Source: Bacteroidetes bacterium QH_1_64_81 (GTDB taxonomy: Bacteria > Bacteroidota > Rhodothermia > Rhodothermales > Salinibacteraceae). From it: a stretch of DNA of 7,425 bases. The translations under genes were made by a program, and so were the position numbers. Of the stretch, positions 1-6,810 are shown one piece after another. The notes below the pieces were generated by a model. It searched no databases. It saw only the letters and a program-made list of their open reading frames with translations, and was not told the DNA's origin. The stretch's first letter is position 1. Every line of letters starts with the position of its first letter. The stretch covers positions 1,937 through 9,361 of the forward strand of contig PXSX01000091.1 of NCBI GenBank assembly GCA_003022655.1. The letters are read 5' to 3'.

Positions 1-784
1 CATACGCTTCGGGGGCGCCCTGGGCCCGGTTGGGCGTGACGGAGATGGCAAGCGAATCGCCGACCGACATCGTCCACGGCAGCGGCTCATCCAGATACGC
101 CCATGCGGTCGCGAACAGCTGCGTGGCCCGGGCCACCGAGGCGGTGTGTGTCACGCAGGTCCCGAGGTGGGTAAATTGTGAGCGCAGAAGATTGGAGCGG
201 TGGCCGTCGCTGTTCATCCACCGTTTTACGACGGCGCCGGCCCAGGCCGCCGCGTCCTCCCGGCTCGCGTCCGCCGGGAGGGGCTCTCCGTCCGCAACGT
301 TTTCTCCGGCGGTGCCGATGAGCCGCCGATGCTCGCGCGCCACCCGATCGCCCGGCGTTCGTCCGCTGGCATCCCGGTGGCCCAGGTAGTCGTGGACGAG
401 CATGTCCTGATTGTGCCAGCAAGCACTCTGCGCGAGGGTGCTGTCCGGTGTGAGCGTCCCCCGACCGCGGTCGGTCCGCACCTCATTGGTCAGGTCGAAC
501 ACGGCGCGTCCAGCGTCGAGACGATGGCGCCCCACCCCGGCGTGCTCGTCGGCGTCCGGCGGCTGGGTCGGAGCGGCGCGCACGGAGATCTGTTCCGCAT
601 GCGCATCTGTGTCCGAGGCGACCGGAACGTCATCCTCTCCAGTGCCGTCGCTTGGGGGGTCCGAAACGGTGCGACAGCCGACCAGCAGGAGAAGTAGGGC
701 GCCGACGAGGAGGAGTAAGCCCAGGTGTGCGAGACGGCCCCGCAGGCAGGATGAGAGCGGGACGAGACGGGTCCAAGCGAGCAT
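1..784 (-). CDS. CAP (SCP/PR1-like) domain lipoprotein, 3' end outside window
   Basis: This frame is open from ATG 784 to the left edge, giving 261 residues without a stop, so the C-terminus is missing. Residues 18-36 are strongly hydrophobic and end in a lipobox, L34-V35-G36-C37, so Cys37 is the predicted lipidated residue of an exported lipoprotein. Residues 38-90 form a polar, acidic linker. Residues 95-232 match the bacterial YkwD-type CAP domain: an FDLTNEVR segment near 96, GHRD with His136, GEN with Glu161, and the WMNSDGHRSNLL block with His195. These are the usual CAP cavity residues. A further segment, from about 233, looks beta-rich and continues off the edge. The gene starts 51 nt after the preceding coiled-coil gene and may share its transcript. 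No Shine-Dalgarno motif is visible. CAP proteins of bacteria have few assigned biochemical roles, so the substrate is unknown. The family call is firm; the role is not. Confidence 0.88.
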   Translation of the reverse strand, partial: MLAWTRLVPLSSCLRGRLAHLGLLLLVGALLLLLVGCRTVSDPPSDGTGEDDVPVASDTDAHAEQISVRAAPTQPPDADEHAGVGRHRLDAGRAVFDLTNEVRTDRGRGTLTPDSTLAQSACWHNQDMLVHDYLGHRDASGRTPGDRVAREHRRLIGTAGENVADGEPLPADASREDAAAWAGAVVKRWMNSDGHRSNLLRSQFTHLGTCVTHTASVARATQLFATAWAYLDEPLPWTMSVGDSLAISVTPNRAQGAPEAY

Positions 785-835
785 GGGGGGCGGGCTGCCA
801 GAGTGATTGTGCGGAAGAAAGAAGGTGCGTGGTGG

Positions 836-1577
836 TTACGCTCCCGAGCGGCTCGGCGTCTCTCCCTGAAGCCGCTCGAACAGGCGCTCCAGCCCATCGA
901 GCGAAAACGAGTCGTCGTAGACGTGGTCGCAGGCCCGAAACGTGCCAGTTTTCCGGTCCAGGGTGAACTCGTACCGGTCGTTTGTAATGTCTGCGAAGAG
1001 GTCGCGGGCCCGGTGAAAGACCGGGGGCAGCCCTCGGTCTCGGGTCTCCTCCTGCACGAGGTCCGCAATCACTTTGTCGACCGCCCGGTCGTAGTCTCGG
1101 TCCCGGTCGTCGGCCAGTTGGGTGCGCGCCCGCCGGTACTCGGCCCGCAACTGCTCGACCGTGCCCCCCTCCCGCGCCGCCTCCACGTCCCGCTCGATCG
1201 TCTTGATGTCCTCGAGATGGGCCTCTTCCTGCGCCGCGTCCGCCCGAGTGGCCTCCCGCTCCTGCTCCAGGTCCGCCGCCGTGGCCTCCTCCATCCACGC
1301 CTCGTACCCCTCGCACCAGCGCAGTTGACGGCACTCGGCCTCCAGGGTCGTGCGGGCGGTTCGCTCCGCCTCGACGGCCGCCTCGTAGTCGTCGTGCCGA
1401 TCGATCAGCGAGCGGAGCGCCTCCTCCGCCCCCTCATCCGGGTTCAAGCGGGCATAGAGGCCCGACCGTTCGTCGTCCGGCCTCCCCCAGCACCTCCGGA
1501 AAGGACGCCAGGGTCGCCTCTGCTTCCTCCAGTGCCGCCCGGTCTCTCCGCCACTGACCAGGCTCAGAGGAAGGCAT
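836..1577 (-). pseudogene. Frameshifted coiled-coil fragment of an SMC/YhaN-like ATPase
   Basis: ATG 1577 overlaps the helicase stop codon by 14 nt, an arrangement typical of translational coupling. Its frame encodes MPSSEPGQWRRDRAALEEAE and continues to about FPEVLG, then turns into unlikely sequence and stops at 1434-1436. A second frame, one base later, carries believable protein from RPDDERSGLYARLN to the TAA at 836-838. The whole interval is 742 nt (3n+1), so removing one base, for example from the G run at 1484-1488 on this strand, gives a continuous 246-residue acidic product. Residues of roughly 50-185 are Glu/Ala/Arg-rich coiled coil. The end (LFADITNDRYEFTLD, then FRACDHVYDDSFSLDGL) resembles the stretch just before the ABC signature in SMC/YhaN-like ATPases. 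No Walker A, signature or Walker B motif is present, so both ends of the ATPase appear to be missing. An alternative is a 261-residue ORF from ATG 1621, but its first 46 residues are Arg/Trp/Cys-rich and look like out-of-frame translation. A free-standing coiled-coil protein with a sequencing error remains possible. Confidence 0.66.
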
Positions 1578-4500
1578 CCTGTCCCACGATGATCACGTGC
1601 GTGCCGGCATCGGCAAACCACAGTCCGGCCCTCCCAACGGGCTCGCCCAGCACCGCCTTCCAGCCCGCGGCGTAGGTGCGAATCTGCTGCGCGTACGGGT
1701 GATCCTCCGGCAGGGCGTCGGGGGCCGCGGCGTCGATCCGATCACTCTTGTAGTCGACCAGGATCCAGTCTCCTCCTCGTTGATAGGCGAGATCGATGAC
1801 GCCGCGGTTCACGACCGGCACCGCGTCATCCGACGCCTCGTGGGCCAGTGGGTACTCCGTGTATACCGGATCGGCGGCCTGGATCTCGTCCCAGATGGGG
1901 CTCCCCAGAAACCGCCGCATCATTCGCCGCGCACGGGCAATGCTCTCGGGGGAGGCTTCGGCCCCGGCCCGTTCCAGGACCGATGCGACGACGAGGTCAC
2001 TCGGGCGCGGGGTCCCCTGTCGCTCCCGGACACACTGTTCGAGGAGGTGGTGGAGGGCCACGCCGAAGGCATCGCCGTACCCCTCTTCTCCCCGCTCCGG
2101 GTGGAGTGCATCGTCGGGGCGTTCCGTCTTGGCGCCCGTCACGGTCTCGCTCCGGAACGACGGCTGCGCCGCGTCGCGAATGCGGGCTCGGCGCTCAGCG
2201 CGGTGATGCTCCAGGCGCGGGGCCGGGGCGACGACCGGGTCGGAGGGGGCGTCGAGGGCCGGCACCCCCAACTCCGGCACGTCCGCCGCGTCGAGGTGGG
2301 AATAAAGCGGCGCCCAGGGGCCGTCGTCGGGCTTTTCCGGGTAGGTCGACACGACGAGGAGATTCTTCGCCCGGGTGGCGGCCACGTACAGCAGCCGTCG
2401 TTCCTCCGCCGCCTCGTGGCGCTCCTCCCGGGCCCGGAAGTCCTCCTCCTGGTCGTCGGCGGGCTGGTCCCAGCCCCGCGGCGGATGGGTCACGCGCTGG
2501 CGGTAGCCGCTCCCCTGCACGATGGGGGCCACTAGCTCGCCCGCGTCGCGCCGAAGGTGGCGACGGACCGGCGGCCCGCTGCTCCGGCTATACGGATCCG
2601 CCAGAAAGACGACAGGCGCCTCTAGCCCCTTCGCCTGATGGACGTTCATCACCCGGACGGCGTCTTCGCTGCCCGTCTCCAGCGTCATCCCGTCCACGTC
2701 CTCCTCCCCGTCCACGACGCGCTGGAGCTCCTCCAGCACCTCCGCCCAGCTCAGGCCCTGCGCCGCCAGCGATTGGACGTACGTGACGGTGCGAAGGACG
2801 CGCCCGGCCCGCAGCGATCCTTCGGAGGGATCGGGCGGATGGGCGGCACCGGCGAGCACGCCGAGGTCGTCGATGACCTGTTCGAGCGCGACGGTGGGCC
2901 GACGTTCTCGGAGGGCCGTCCGGGCGGCGCGAAGGTGCCCGAAGGCCTCCACGAACACCTCTTCCACCTCGGCGTCGAGAGTGTTGCGGACAGGGGCCGG
3001 AATCGGCTCGTGCATTCGGTCAAACGCCCCCCCTGCCTGTGCGAAGCGGTACAGGGCGTCGTCGCTCGCGCCCACCAGCGGTCCCTTCAGGTACGCCACG
3101 CACGCCACCGCGTCGTCGGGGCGGAGGGCGCAGGTGAGGAGGTCCACCAGCGCCTTCAGTTCCGCGGCGTCGCCCAGGTCCTCGCTGCCGGTGATGGTGT
3201 ACGGAATGCCGTGCTCCGCGAGGGTCTCGGCGTAGACCGAGAGGCGCGACTTGTTCCGCGTCAGGAGGAGGAAGTCCGAGTAGTTGGCCCCGCCCGCGAA
3301 GGCGGCCGCCTCGTCGTCGCGGTCCATGCGATCGTCGAGGGCACCCGTCCGGGCCGCCCGGATGAAGCGGGCAATGCGGGTCGCGTCGGCCCGGGCAATG
3401 TCGCTCCCCCAGTTGCCGGAAACCTTGTCCACGTCGATCCGCCGGAGGCCGCCCTCCGTCCCGTCGGTCGTCCGCTGCGGGTCGAACGGGGTGTAGGGCG
3501 CCTGGAGGTCTTCCAGGGCCGGGTCCTCGAAGATGGAGTCGAAGGTCTCGTCGCACCAGTCGCACAGGACGTCGAGCGAACGGAAGTTCTTCGTGAGCGT
3601 CACCGCCTCGCCGCCGGACGCCTCGATCAGGCGGCCCACGGACTCGAACACGTCCATGTCCGCGCGCCGAAATCGGTAGATGGACTGCTTGTCGTCGCCC
3701 ACGATGAAGAGGCTGCCGGGGATGGGCCGGCATTCCGTCCAGGTCGTCCCAGTGGGATCCTGGCTCGTGAGATAGAACAGAATCTCGGCCTGGAGGGGAT
3801 CGGTGTCCTGAAACTCGTCGACCAGCAGGCGGGGATGTCGCTCCTGAATGGCCGTCCGGATCCTCGGATGGTCCCGCAGCAGGTTGCGCGTCCGGATCAG
3901 CAGGTCGTGGAACGTGAGGCGTCCCTCCTCCCGCCGGAGCTCAGCGAAGACGTTCACGGCCGGTTCCACGAACGCGACGACTTCCCGGTGGACGTAGGCC
4001 CGCCACTGGCGGAGCGCCGGCTGCACCACCTCCCGCACCAGGGCCGGCAGGTGCTCGTCCCGCAGCGAGCGGGCCCAGTCGTACGCGTCGGTCTGCGGGC
4101 CGCGCCAGCATTTCAGCGTCACATCGGCCGACTCCTCGTCCGACACGTCGGCAAAGAGCTCCAGGAAGGCCGCCTGCTGTGCAGGCGTCTCCACGCCCGT
4201 GTGGGTGAGCATTTTCTCAGCCTTGTCGAACGCCGACATGACCTCGTCCCGCCCGTTGGGAAGATCGTCGGGGCGCCGGGCCTGCCAGTCGTCCAACCGC
4301 GCCCGAGCCTCCGCCACGGCGGCGTCGAGGTTTGGGACGGAATCGGGGGCGTTGACGTACGGGTCGAGTTCCGGGTGTGCGCAGAGCCGCTCGAAGTACT
4401 GCTCCAGGTCGTCCGGCTCGATGCCGAGGGCCGTGAGGGCTTCGATTTGCTCCGGTCGATCGGTGCGGACCGTCTGCAGATAGCGCTGCCAGGCCCGCTC

Positions 4501-4980
4501 GCGGAGCTCTCGCTCCTCCCGGTCGTCCAGGCCCGCGGTGAACCCCGGCGGCAGGTCCGCCGCGATGGGCCGCTCGCGAAGCAGCCGCGCACAGAAGGCG
4601 TGCACCGTCCCGATGAAGGTCTGCTGGGCGTTCCCCAGGGCCTGGCGCACCCGGGTCCACTGCGCACCGCCCTCCGGCAGGGCGGCCTGCGTGCGCCGGA
4701 GCTCCTCGTAGAAGCGCGTGCTCATTTCCCCGGCCGCCTTCCGCGTAAAGGTGATGGCCGTGAGGTCGTCCACCGGCACCCCGCTGCGGACGAGGGCCAC
4801 CATGCGGGCCACAAGCGCGGTAGTCTTCCCTGAGCCCGCGGCGGCGCGAACAAAAAAGTTCGTGTCCGCCTCGAAGCGGGAGAGATCCGGGACGTCGTCT
4901 TCTTCCCACGGGCCAATCCGCTCGCGCATGGCGGTGTCGTCGTAGGGGGTGGCGGACTGGGCCGGGTCGGGCTGGGGCAT
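1564..4980 (-). CDS. AddA/RecB-type UvrD-like helicase with C-terminal PD-(D/E)XK nuclease
   Basis: This is an intact 1138-residue superfamily 1A helicase fused to a RecB-family nuclease. Helicase motifs appear in order: Walker A AAAGSGKT (46-53), motif Ia TFTRKAAGEM (78-87), DEFQDTD (388-394), motif III VGDDKQSIYRFR (427-438), motif IV TKNFRS (463-468), motif V NVHQAKGLE (779-787) and motif VI LLYVAATRAK (863-872). The nuclease follows with His978 in a GVALHHLLE segment, Asp1063 in GVIDL, Asp1076/Lys1078 in VDYKSD, and Q1099-xxx-Y1103. All metal-binding and catalytic positions seem to be present. The size and domain order match AddA, the subunit that translocates 3' to 5' and cuts DNA ends for recombinational repair. 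No AddB partner is visible in the window, so a solo or differently partnered enzyme cannot be excluded. The start at ATG 4980 follows GCAAA and leaves about 45 residues before Walker A. Downstream, its last codons overlap a coiled-coil gene, suggesting an operon. Confidence 0.95.
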   Translation of the reverse strand: MPQPDPAQSATPYDDTAMRERIGPWEEDDVPDLSRFEADTNFFVRAAAGSGKTTALVARMVALVRSGVPVDDLTAITFTRKAAGEMSTRFYEELRRTQAALPEGGAQWTRVRQALGNAQQTFIGTVHAFCARLLRERPIAADLPPGFTAGLDDREERELRERAWQRYLQTVRTDRPEQIEALTALGIEPDDLEQYFERLCAHPELDPYVNAPDSVPNLDAAVAEARARLDDWQARRPDDLPNGRDEVMSAFDKAEKMLTHTGVETPAQQAAFLELFADVSDEESADVTLKCWRGPQTDAYDWARSLRDEHLPALVREVVQPALRQWRAYVHREVVAFVEPAVNVFAELRREEGRLTFHDLLIRTRNLLRDHPRIRTAIQERHPRLLVDEFQDTDPLQAEILFYLTSQDPTGTTWTECRPIPGSLFIVGDDKQSIYRFRRADMDVFESVGRLIEASGGEAVTLTKNFRSLDVLCDWCDETFDSIFEDPALEDLQAPYTPFDPQRTTDGTEGGLRRIDVDKVSGNWGSDIARADATRIARFIRAARTGALDDRMDRDDEAAAFAGGANYSDFLLLTRNKSRLSVYAETLAEHGIPYTITGSEDLGDAAELKALVDLLTCALRPDDAVACVAYLKGPLVGASDDALYRFAQAGGAFDRMHEPIPAPVRNTLDAEVEEVFVEAFGHLRAARTALRERRPTVALEQVIDDLGVLAGAAHPPDPSEGSLRAGRVLRTVTYVQSLAAQGLSWAEVLEELQRVVDGEEDVDGMTLETGSEDAVRVMNVHQAKGLEAPVVFLADPYSRSSGPPVRRHLRRDAGELVAPIVQGSGYRQRVTHPPRGWDQPADDQEEDFRAREERHEAAEERRLLYVAATRAKNLLVVSTYPEKPDDGPWAPLYSHLDAADVPELGVPALDAPSDPVVAPAPRLEHHRAERRARIRDAAQPSFRSETVTGAKTERPDDALHPERGEEGYGDAFGVALHHLLEQCVRERQGTPRPSDLVVASVLERAGAEASPESIARARRMMRRFLGSPIWDEIQAADPVYTEYPLAHEASDDAVPVVNRGVIDLAYQRGGDWILVDYKSDRIDAAAPDALPEDHPYAQQIRTYAAGWKAVLGEPVGRAGLWFADAGTHVIIVGQDAFL

Positions 4981-5258
4981 TTTGCGTGCGGGACGTCTGG
5001 GGGTGATTGTGTGTGGGCGTCGTCTATACCACAGATCGAGGATCGATGTACATGTACGCGTCCGGGGTGCGGGATGACGAGTTGAGGGATTTTCGGGAGC
5101 GTCTTCGATTTAGAGTGATAGGTAGACAGGGACCAGGATGCGAATTCCGTGGGGGGCGGTGTGTTCAGAGACCTCTGTTCCAGGGCCCCGAACGCAACGT
5201 TTTGGGACGCAGGGCGTCTACATGCCTCCACAGACCACTCATCACTCCTCCCCCCACC
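4981..5258. promoter_or_regulatory. Divergent intergenic region between helicase and small membrane gene
   Basis: This 278-nt stretch lies between divergently transcribed genes and should hold the promoters for both. For the helicase, TATAGA on the minus strand (5028 to 5023) could serve as a -10 element, 42 nt before the ATG, but no convincing -35 partner or Bacteroidota TAnnTTTG element is seen. Around it sit two adjacent GATCGA units (5034 and 5041) and a perfect 10-bp palindrome. A short GACGC/GCGTC hairpin lies at 5206-5218. An open frame crosses here on the plus strand from 5007, but its translation does not look like protein until 5259. No RNA gene is recognised. Confidence 0.4.
5048..5057. 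promoter_or_regulatory. Palindrome GTACATGTAC, possible operator
   Basis: This is a perfect 10-bp inverted repeat in the divergent intergenic region, 67 nt upstream of the helicase start and about 20 nt upstream of the TATAGA that could be its -10 element. Its position fits a repressor or activator site. A 10-bp palindrome can also occur by chance, and no second copy was seen in the window. Confidence 0.25.
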
Positions 5259-5417
5259 ATTTCCCAACAACAGACCTGGCTCATCGCAATCGGTCTGATC
5301 GCCGTGGACCTTTTGTTTCCCGTGATTCCCATTATCCCGTTCCTGGCGGCGTACGTGCTTCTGGCGCGCCCCGACTGGTTCAAGGACTTTATCGATGACG
5401 TGTACAGCCGGTCCTGA
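5259..5417 (+). CDS. Small membrane protein, 52 aa, apparent ATT start
   Basis: The product, read from ATT 5259, begins (M)SQQQTWLIAIGLIAVDLL and ends in DDVYSRS. Residues 7-36 are continuously hydrophobic with three prolines (21, 24, 27), consistent with a kinked single span or a tight hairpin. A short polar tail, RPDWFKDFIDDVYSRS, carries acidic and aromatic residues and probably faces the cytoplasm. I do not recognise a named family. The start is the weak point: no ATG or GTG lies in frame close to the conserved-looking part. The open frame reaches back to ATG 5007, but the intervening translation is Arg/Cys/Pro-rich and implausible. TTG 5202 would give 71 residues with a poor N-terminus. 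ATT after CCCCCACC gives the most natural protein. A G-to-T change in an original ATG is equally possible, which would make this gene weakly expressed or dead. pfpI-like follows 91 nt downstream on the same strand. Confidence 0.6.
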   Translation: MSQQQTWLIAIGLIAVDLLFPVIPIIPFLAAYVLLARPDWFKDFIDDVYSRS

Positions 5418-5422
5418 GAGCC

Positions 5423-5450
5423 CCCTCGGAATGTAGGGATCGAGGGACAT
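5423..5450 (+). terminator. Weak hairpin after the small membrane gene
   Basis: CCCTCG (5423-5428) pairs with CGAGGG (5441-5446) across a 12-nt loop, and the sequence continues ACATTTT. It begins 6 nt after the stop codon of the small membrane gene. The stem is short and the loop large, so it may be a weak terminator or only chance pairing. Confidence 0.3.
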
Positions 5451-5508
5451 TTTCCTGCAATAACGGAACGTCACTGTATTCTCAATTCCTCTTCCTACAC
5501 CACACGCT

Positions 5509-6033
5509 ATGGACTTGACCAATCACCGCATTGCCGTCCTCGTCGACAAATCGTTCGAGGACCTTGAGTTCTGGGTGCCCACGATGCGGCTCCGCGAAGA
5601 AGGCGGCGAGGTCGTGGTCGCCGGTCGAGAGGCCCATGCCACCTTCACCGGCAAACACGGACTTACGGCCACCACCGAGACAGCCGCCGGGGCCCTCGAC
5701 CCCGATGCCCTAGATGCAGTGGTGGTGCCCGGCGGATGGGCGCCCGATAAGCTTCGCCGTGACGAAGGGGTCACGTCTCTCGTTGCGGAGATGGACGCCC
5801 GGGAAAAAATTGTGGCACAGATTTGTCACGCGGGCCTCGTGGGGATCTCTGCGGGCATCGTGGAGGGGCGCCGCGCCACCGGAAGCCAGGGCATCAAGGA
5901 CGACCTCGTGAACGCCGGGGCCGAGTGGGTCGACGAGCCCGCGTTCCAGGAGGACCACTTGGTGTGGGGACGGGTCGTGGAAGACATTCCGGCGTTCTGC
6001 CGGACGCTCGTTCAGGCCCTGAAGATCGATTAG
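5509..6033 (+). CDS. PfpI/DJ-1 superfamily protein (class I glutamine amidotransferase-like)
   Basis: This is an intact 174-residue single-domain protein, the usual size for the PfpI/YhbO/YfkM group. The nucleophile elbow is AQICHAGL with Cys106 and His107. Glu17 in SFEDLEF matches the glutamate that contacts the cysteine in PfpI. VVVPGGWAPD (71-80) is the conserved glycine loop, and IKDDLVNAGAEWVDE (129-143) is the typical segment near the C-terminus. The end, DIPAFCRTLVQAL, matches the family's closing helix. Relatives are described as intracellular proteases, or as deglycases or glyoxalases acting on methylglyoxal-modified molecules; the true activity is debated and cannot be read from sequence. 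No signal peptide is present, so it should be cytoplasmic. ATG 5509 has no Shine-Dalgarno motif but follows a pyrimidine-rich leader. It converges with the superoxide dismutase gene, and both are often stress linked. Confidence 0.92.
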   Translation: MDLTNHRIAVLVDKSFEDLEFWVPTMRLREEGGEVVVAGREAHATFTGKHGLTATTETAAGALDPDALDAVVVPGGWAPDKLRRDEGVTSLVAEMDAREKIVAQICHAGLVGISAGIVEGRRATGSQGIKDDLVNAGAEWVDEPAFQEDHLVWGRVVEDIPAFCRTLVQALKID

Positions 6034-6055
6034 GTTCTAGGCCGTCCCCCAACGC

Positions 6056-6087
6056 AAAAAGGGGTGACCGGGCATCGGTCACCCCTT
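6056..6087 (-). terminator. Strong intrinsic terminator between convergent genes
   Basis: GGGGTGACCG (6061-6070) pairs perfectly with CGGTCACCCC (6076-6085) around a 5-nt loop, and flanking AA/TT pairs extend the stem to about 12 bp. On the minus strand it is followed by a T5 run (6060 to 6056), giving a textbook Rho-independent terminator for the superoxide dismutase gene, which ends 45 nt upstream. On the plus strand only TT follows, so it would stop the PfpI-like transcript less efficiently, though the hairpin could still protect its 3' end. Confidence 0.88.
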
Positions 6088-6129
6088 GGCGGGTTCGAAA
6101 TGGTCTTCACGAGACCGGTGAACTGGAGA

Positions 6130-6650
6130 CTACGCAGAGACGATGGCGTCGTAGTTGTCGTCCACTGCGTCCCAGTCCACGACGTTCCACCATTCGTCGA
6201 CGTAGGTGCCACGCTCGTTCTGGTAGTTCAGGTAGTAGGCGTGCTCCCAGACATCCACCCCGAGGATGGGCGTTTGGCCGTCCATTAGGGGACTGTCCTG
6301 ATTGGGAGTGCTGGTCAGCGAAAGATCGCCGTCGGGTTGCGCCACGAGCCAGCCCCAGCCACTCCCGAACTGTCCGGTCGCGGTGTTTGCAAACTCCGCC
6401 GGCGGTGGTTGTAGAACCCACCACCATTCTGGCGGACCGGCGTCTGAACGCTGGCGGGAAGCGTGTCGATGCCGGTGAGCAGCTCCTCAATCGAGTGCTC
6501 CTGAAGGTCGTCGTGGCCCTCCAGAGCATTGTTCAGTTTTCGGGTGTAGCCCGCATGGTGCTTGTCGTGATGGATCCGCATCGTCTGCTCGTCGATGTGC
6601 GGCTCCAGGGCGTCGTAGTCGTATGGCAAATCAGGGAGTTCGAAGGCCAT
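6130..6650 (-). pseudogene. sodA: Mn-type superoxide dismutase with internal deletion and frameshift
   Basis: The gene encodes the enzyme that converts superoxide to peroxide and oxygen, but it is broken. From ATG 6650 the first 82 residues are normal: LPYDYDALEPHID, then IHHDKHHAGY with metal ligand His27, and GGGFYNH with ligand His82. After that the frame gives nonsense to a stop at 6315-6317. Family sequence resumes in another frame at Glu codon 6396-6394 ([16 protein letters not shown]) and continues through NQDSPLM and [12 protein letters not shown], with the last two ligands (Asp and His), to the TAG at 6130-6132. Only 8 nt separate His82 from this segment, where Bacillus-type enzymes have about 35 residues (SLFW through GSFDxFKE). 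About 97-100 nt are therefore missing, and the loss is not a multiple of three. The GGGFYNH and NQDSPL forms point to the manganese rather than the iron subgroup. No functional enzyme is expected unless the deletion is an assembly artefact. Confidence 0.88.
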
Positions 6651-6810
6651 GAGCTATTCGTGGATTTGTGGGTGGATATTCCGAGGTGTTTCTCTGTGCT
6701 AGCGTGAGAACGAACGGCACAAATCGGATTTTTGTTTTCGGTTCCCGGGAAGTTCTCCCACTCTTTCGTTCCCGGACACACCCGTCTCGCGGGCTGCCGT
6801 CGACGCCGTT
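6651..6810. promoter_or_regulatory. Leader/promoter region of the superoxide dismutase gene
   Basis: This 160-nt gap separates two minus-strand genes and should hold the sod promoter. It contains a perfect palindrome TTCCCGGGAA (6742-6751) and two direct copies of GTTCCCGG (6741-6748 and 6768-6775), starting 27 nt apart. Next to them is a T-rich plus-strand stretch (ATTTTTGTTTTC, 6728-6739). No standard promoter hexamers or TAnnTTTG element are convincing, and no terminator for the upstream gene is clear. The repeats are candidates for binding of a regulator or for mRNA structure. Confidence 0.35.

Noticed and set aside
1578..1621. Start of the coiled-coil gene at ATG 1621, giving an unbroken 261-residue ORF
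   Set aside because: The first 46 residues are unlike the acidic remainder, and a better coiled-coil frame runs over the same bases from ATG 1577.
2638..4833. A 731-codon open frame on the plus strand, antisense to the helicase
   Set aside because: It mirrors the GC-rich third positions of an intact helicase with every motif in place. Its translation is rich in Arg, Gly, Val and His with no recognisable domain.
5007..5258. N-terminal extension of the small membrane gene from ATG 5007
   Set aside because: The 84 codons before 5259 read as Arg/Cys/Pro-rich non-protein sequence and would fill the divergent promoter region.
6405..6428. GGTGG/CCACC inverted repeat in sod as a regulatory hairpin
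   Set aside because: It arises from the codons for the conserved GGGFYNH motif. It is relevant to the deletion mechanism but is not a separate element.
5823..6707. A 294-codon plus-strand frame spanning the pfpI end, terminator and sod
   Set aside because: It runs through the strong terminator hairpin and is antisense to clear SOD motifs. No domain is visible.
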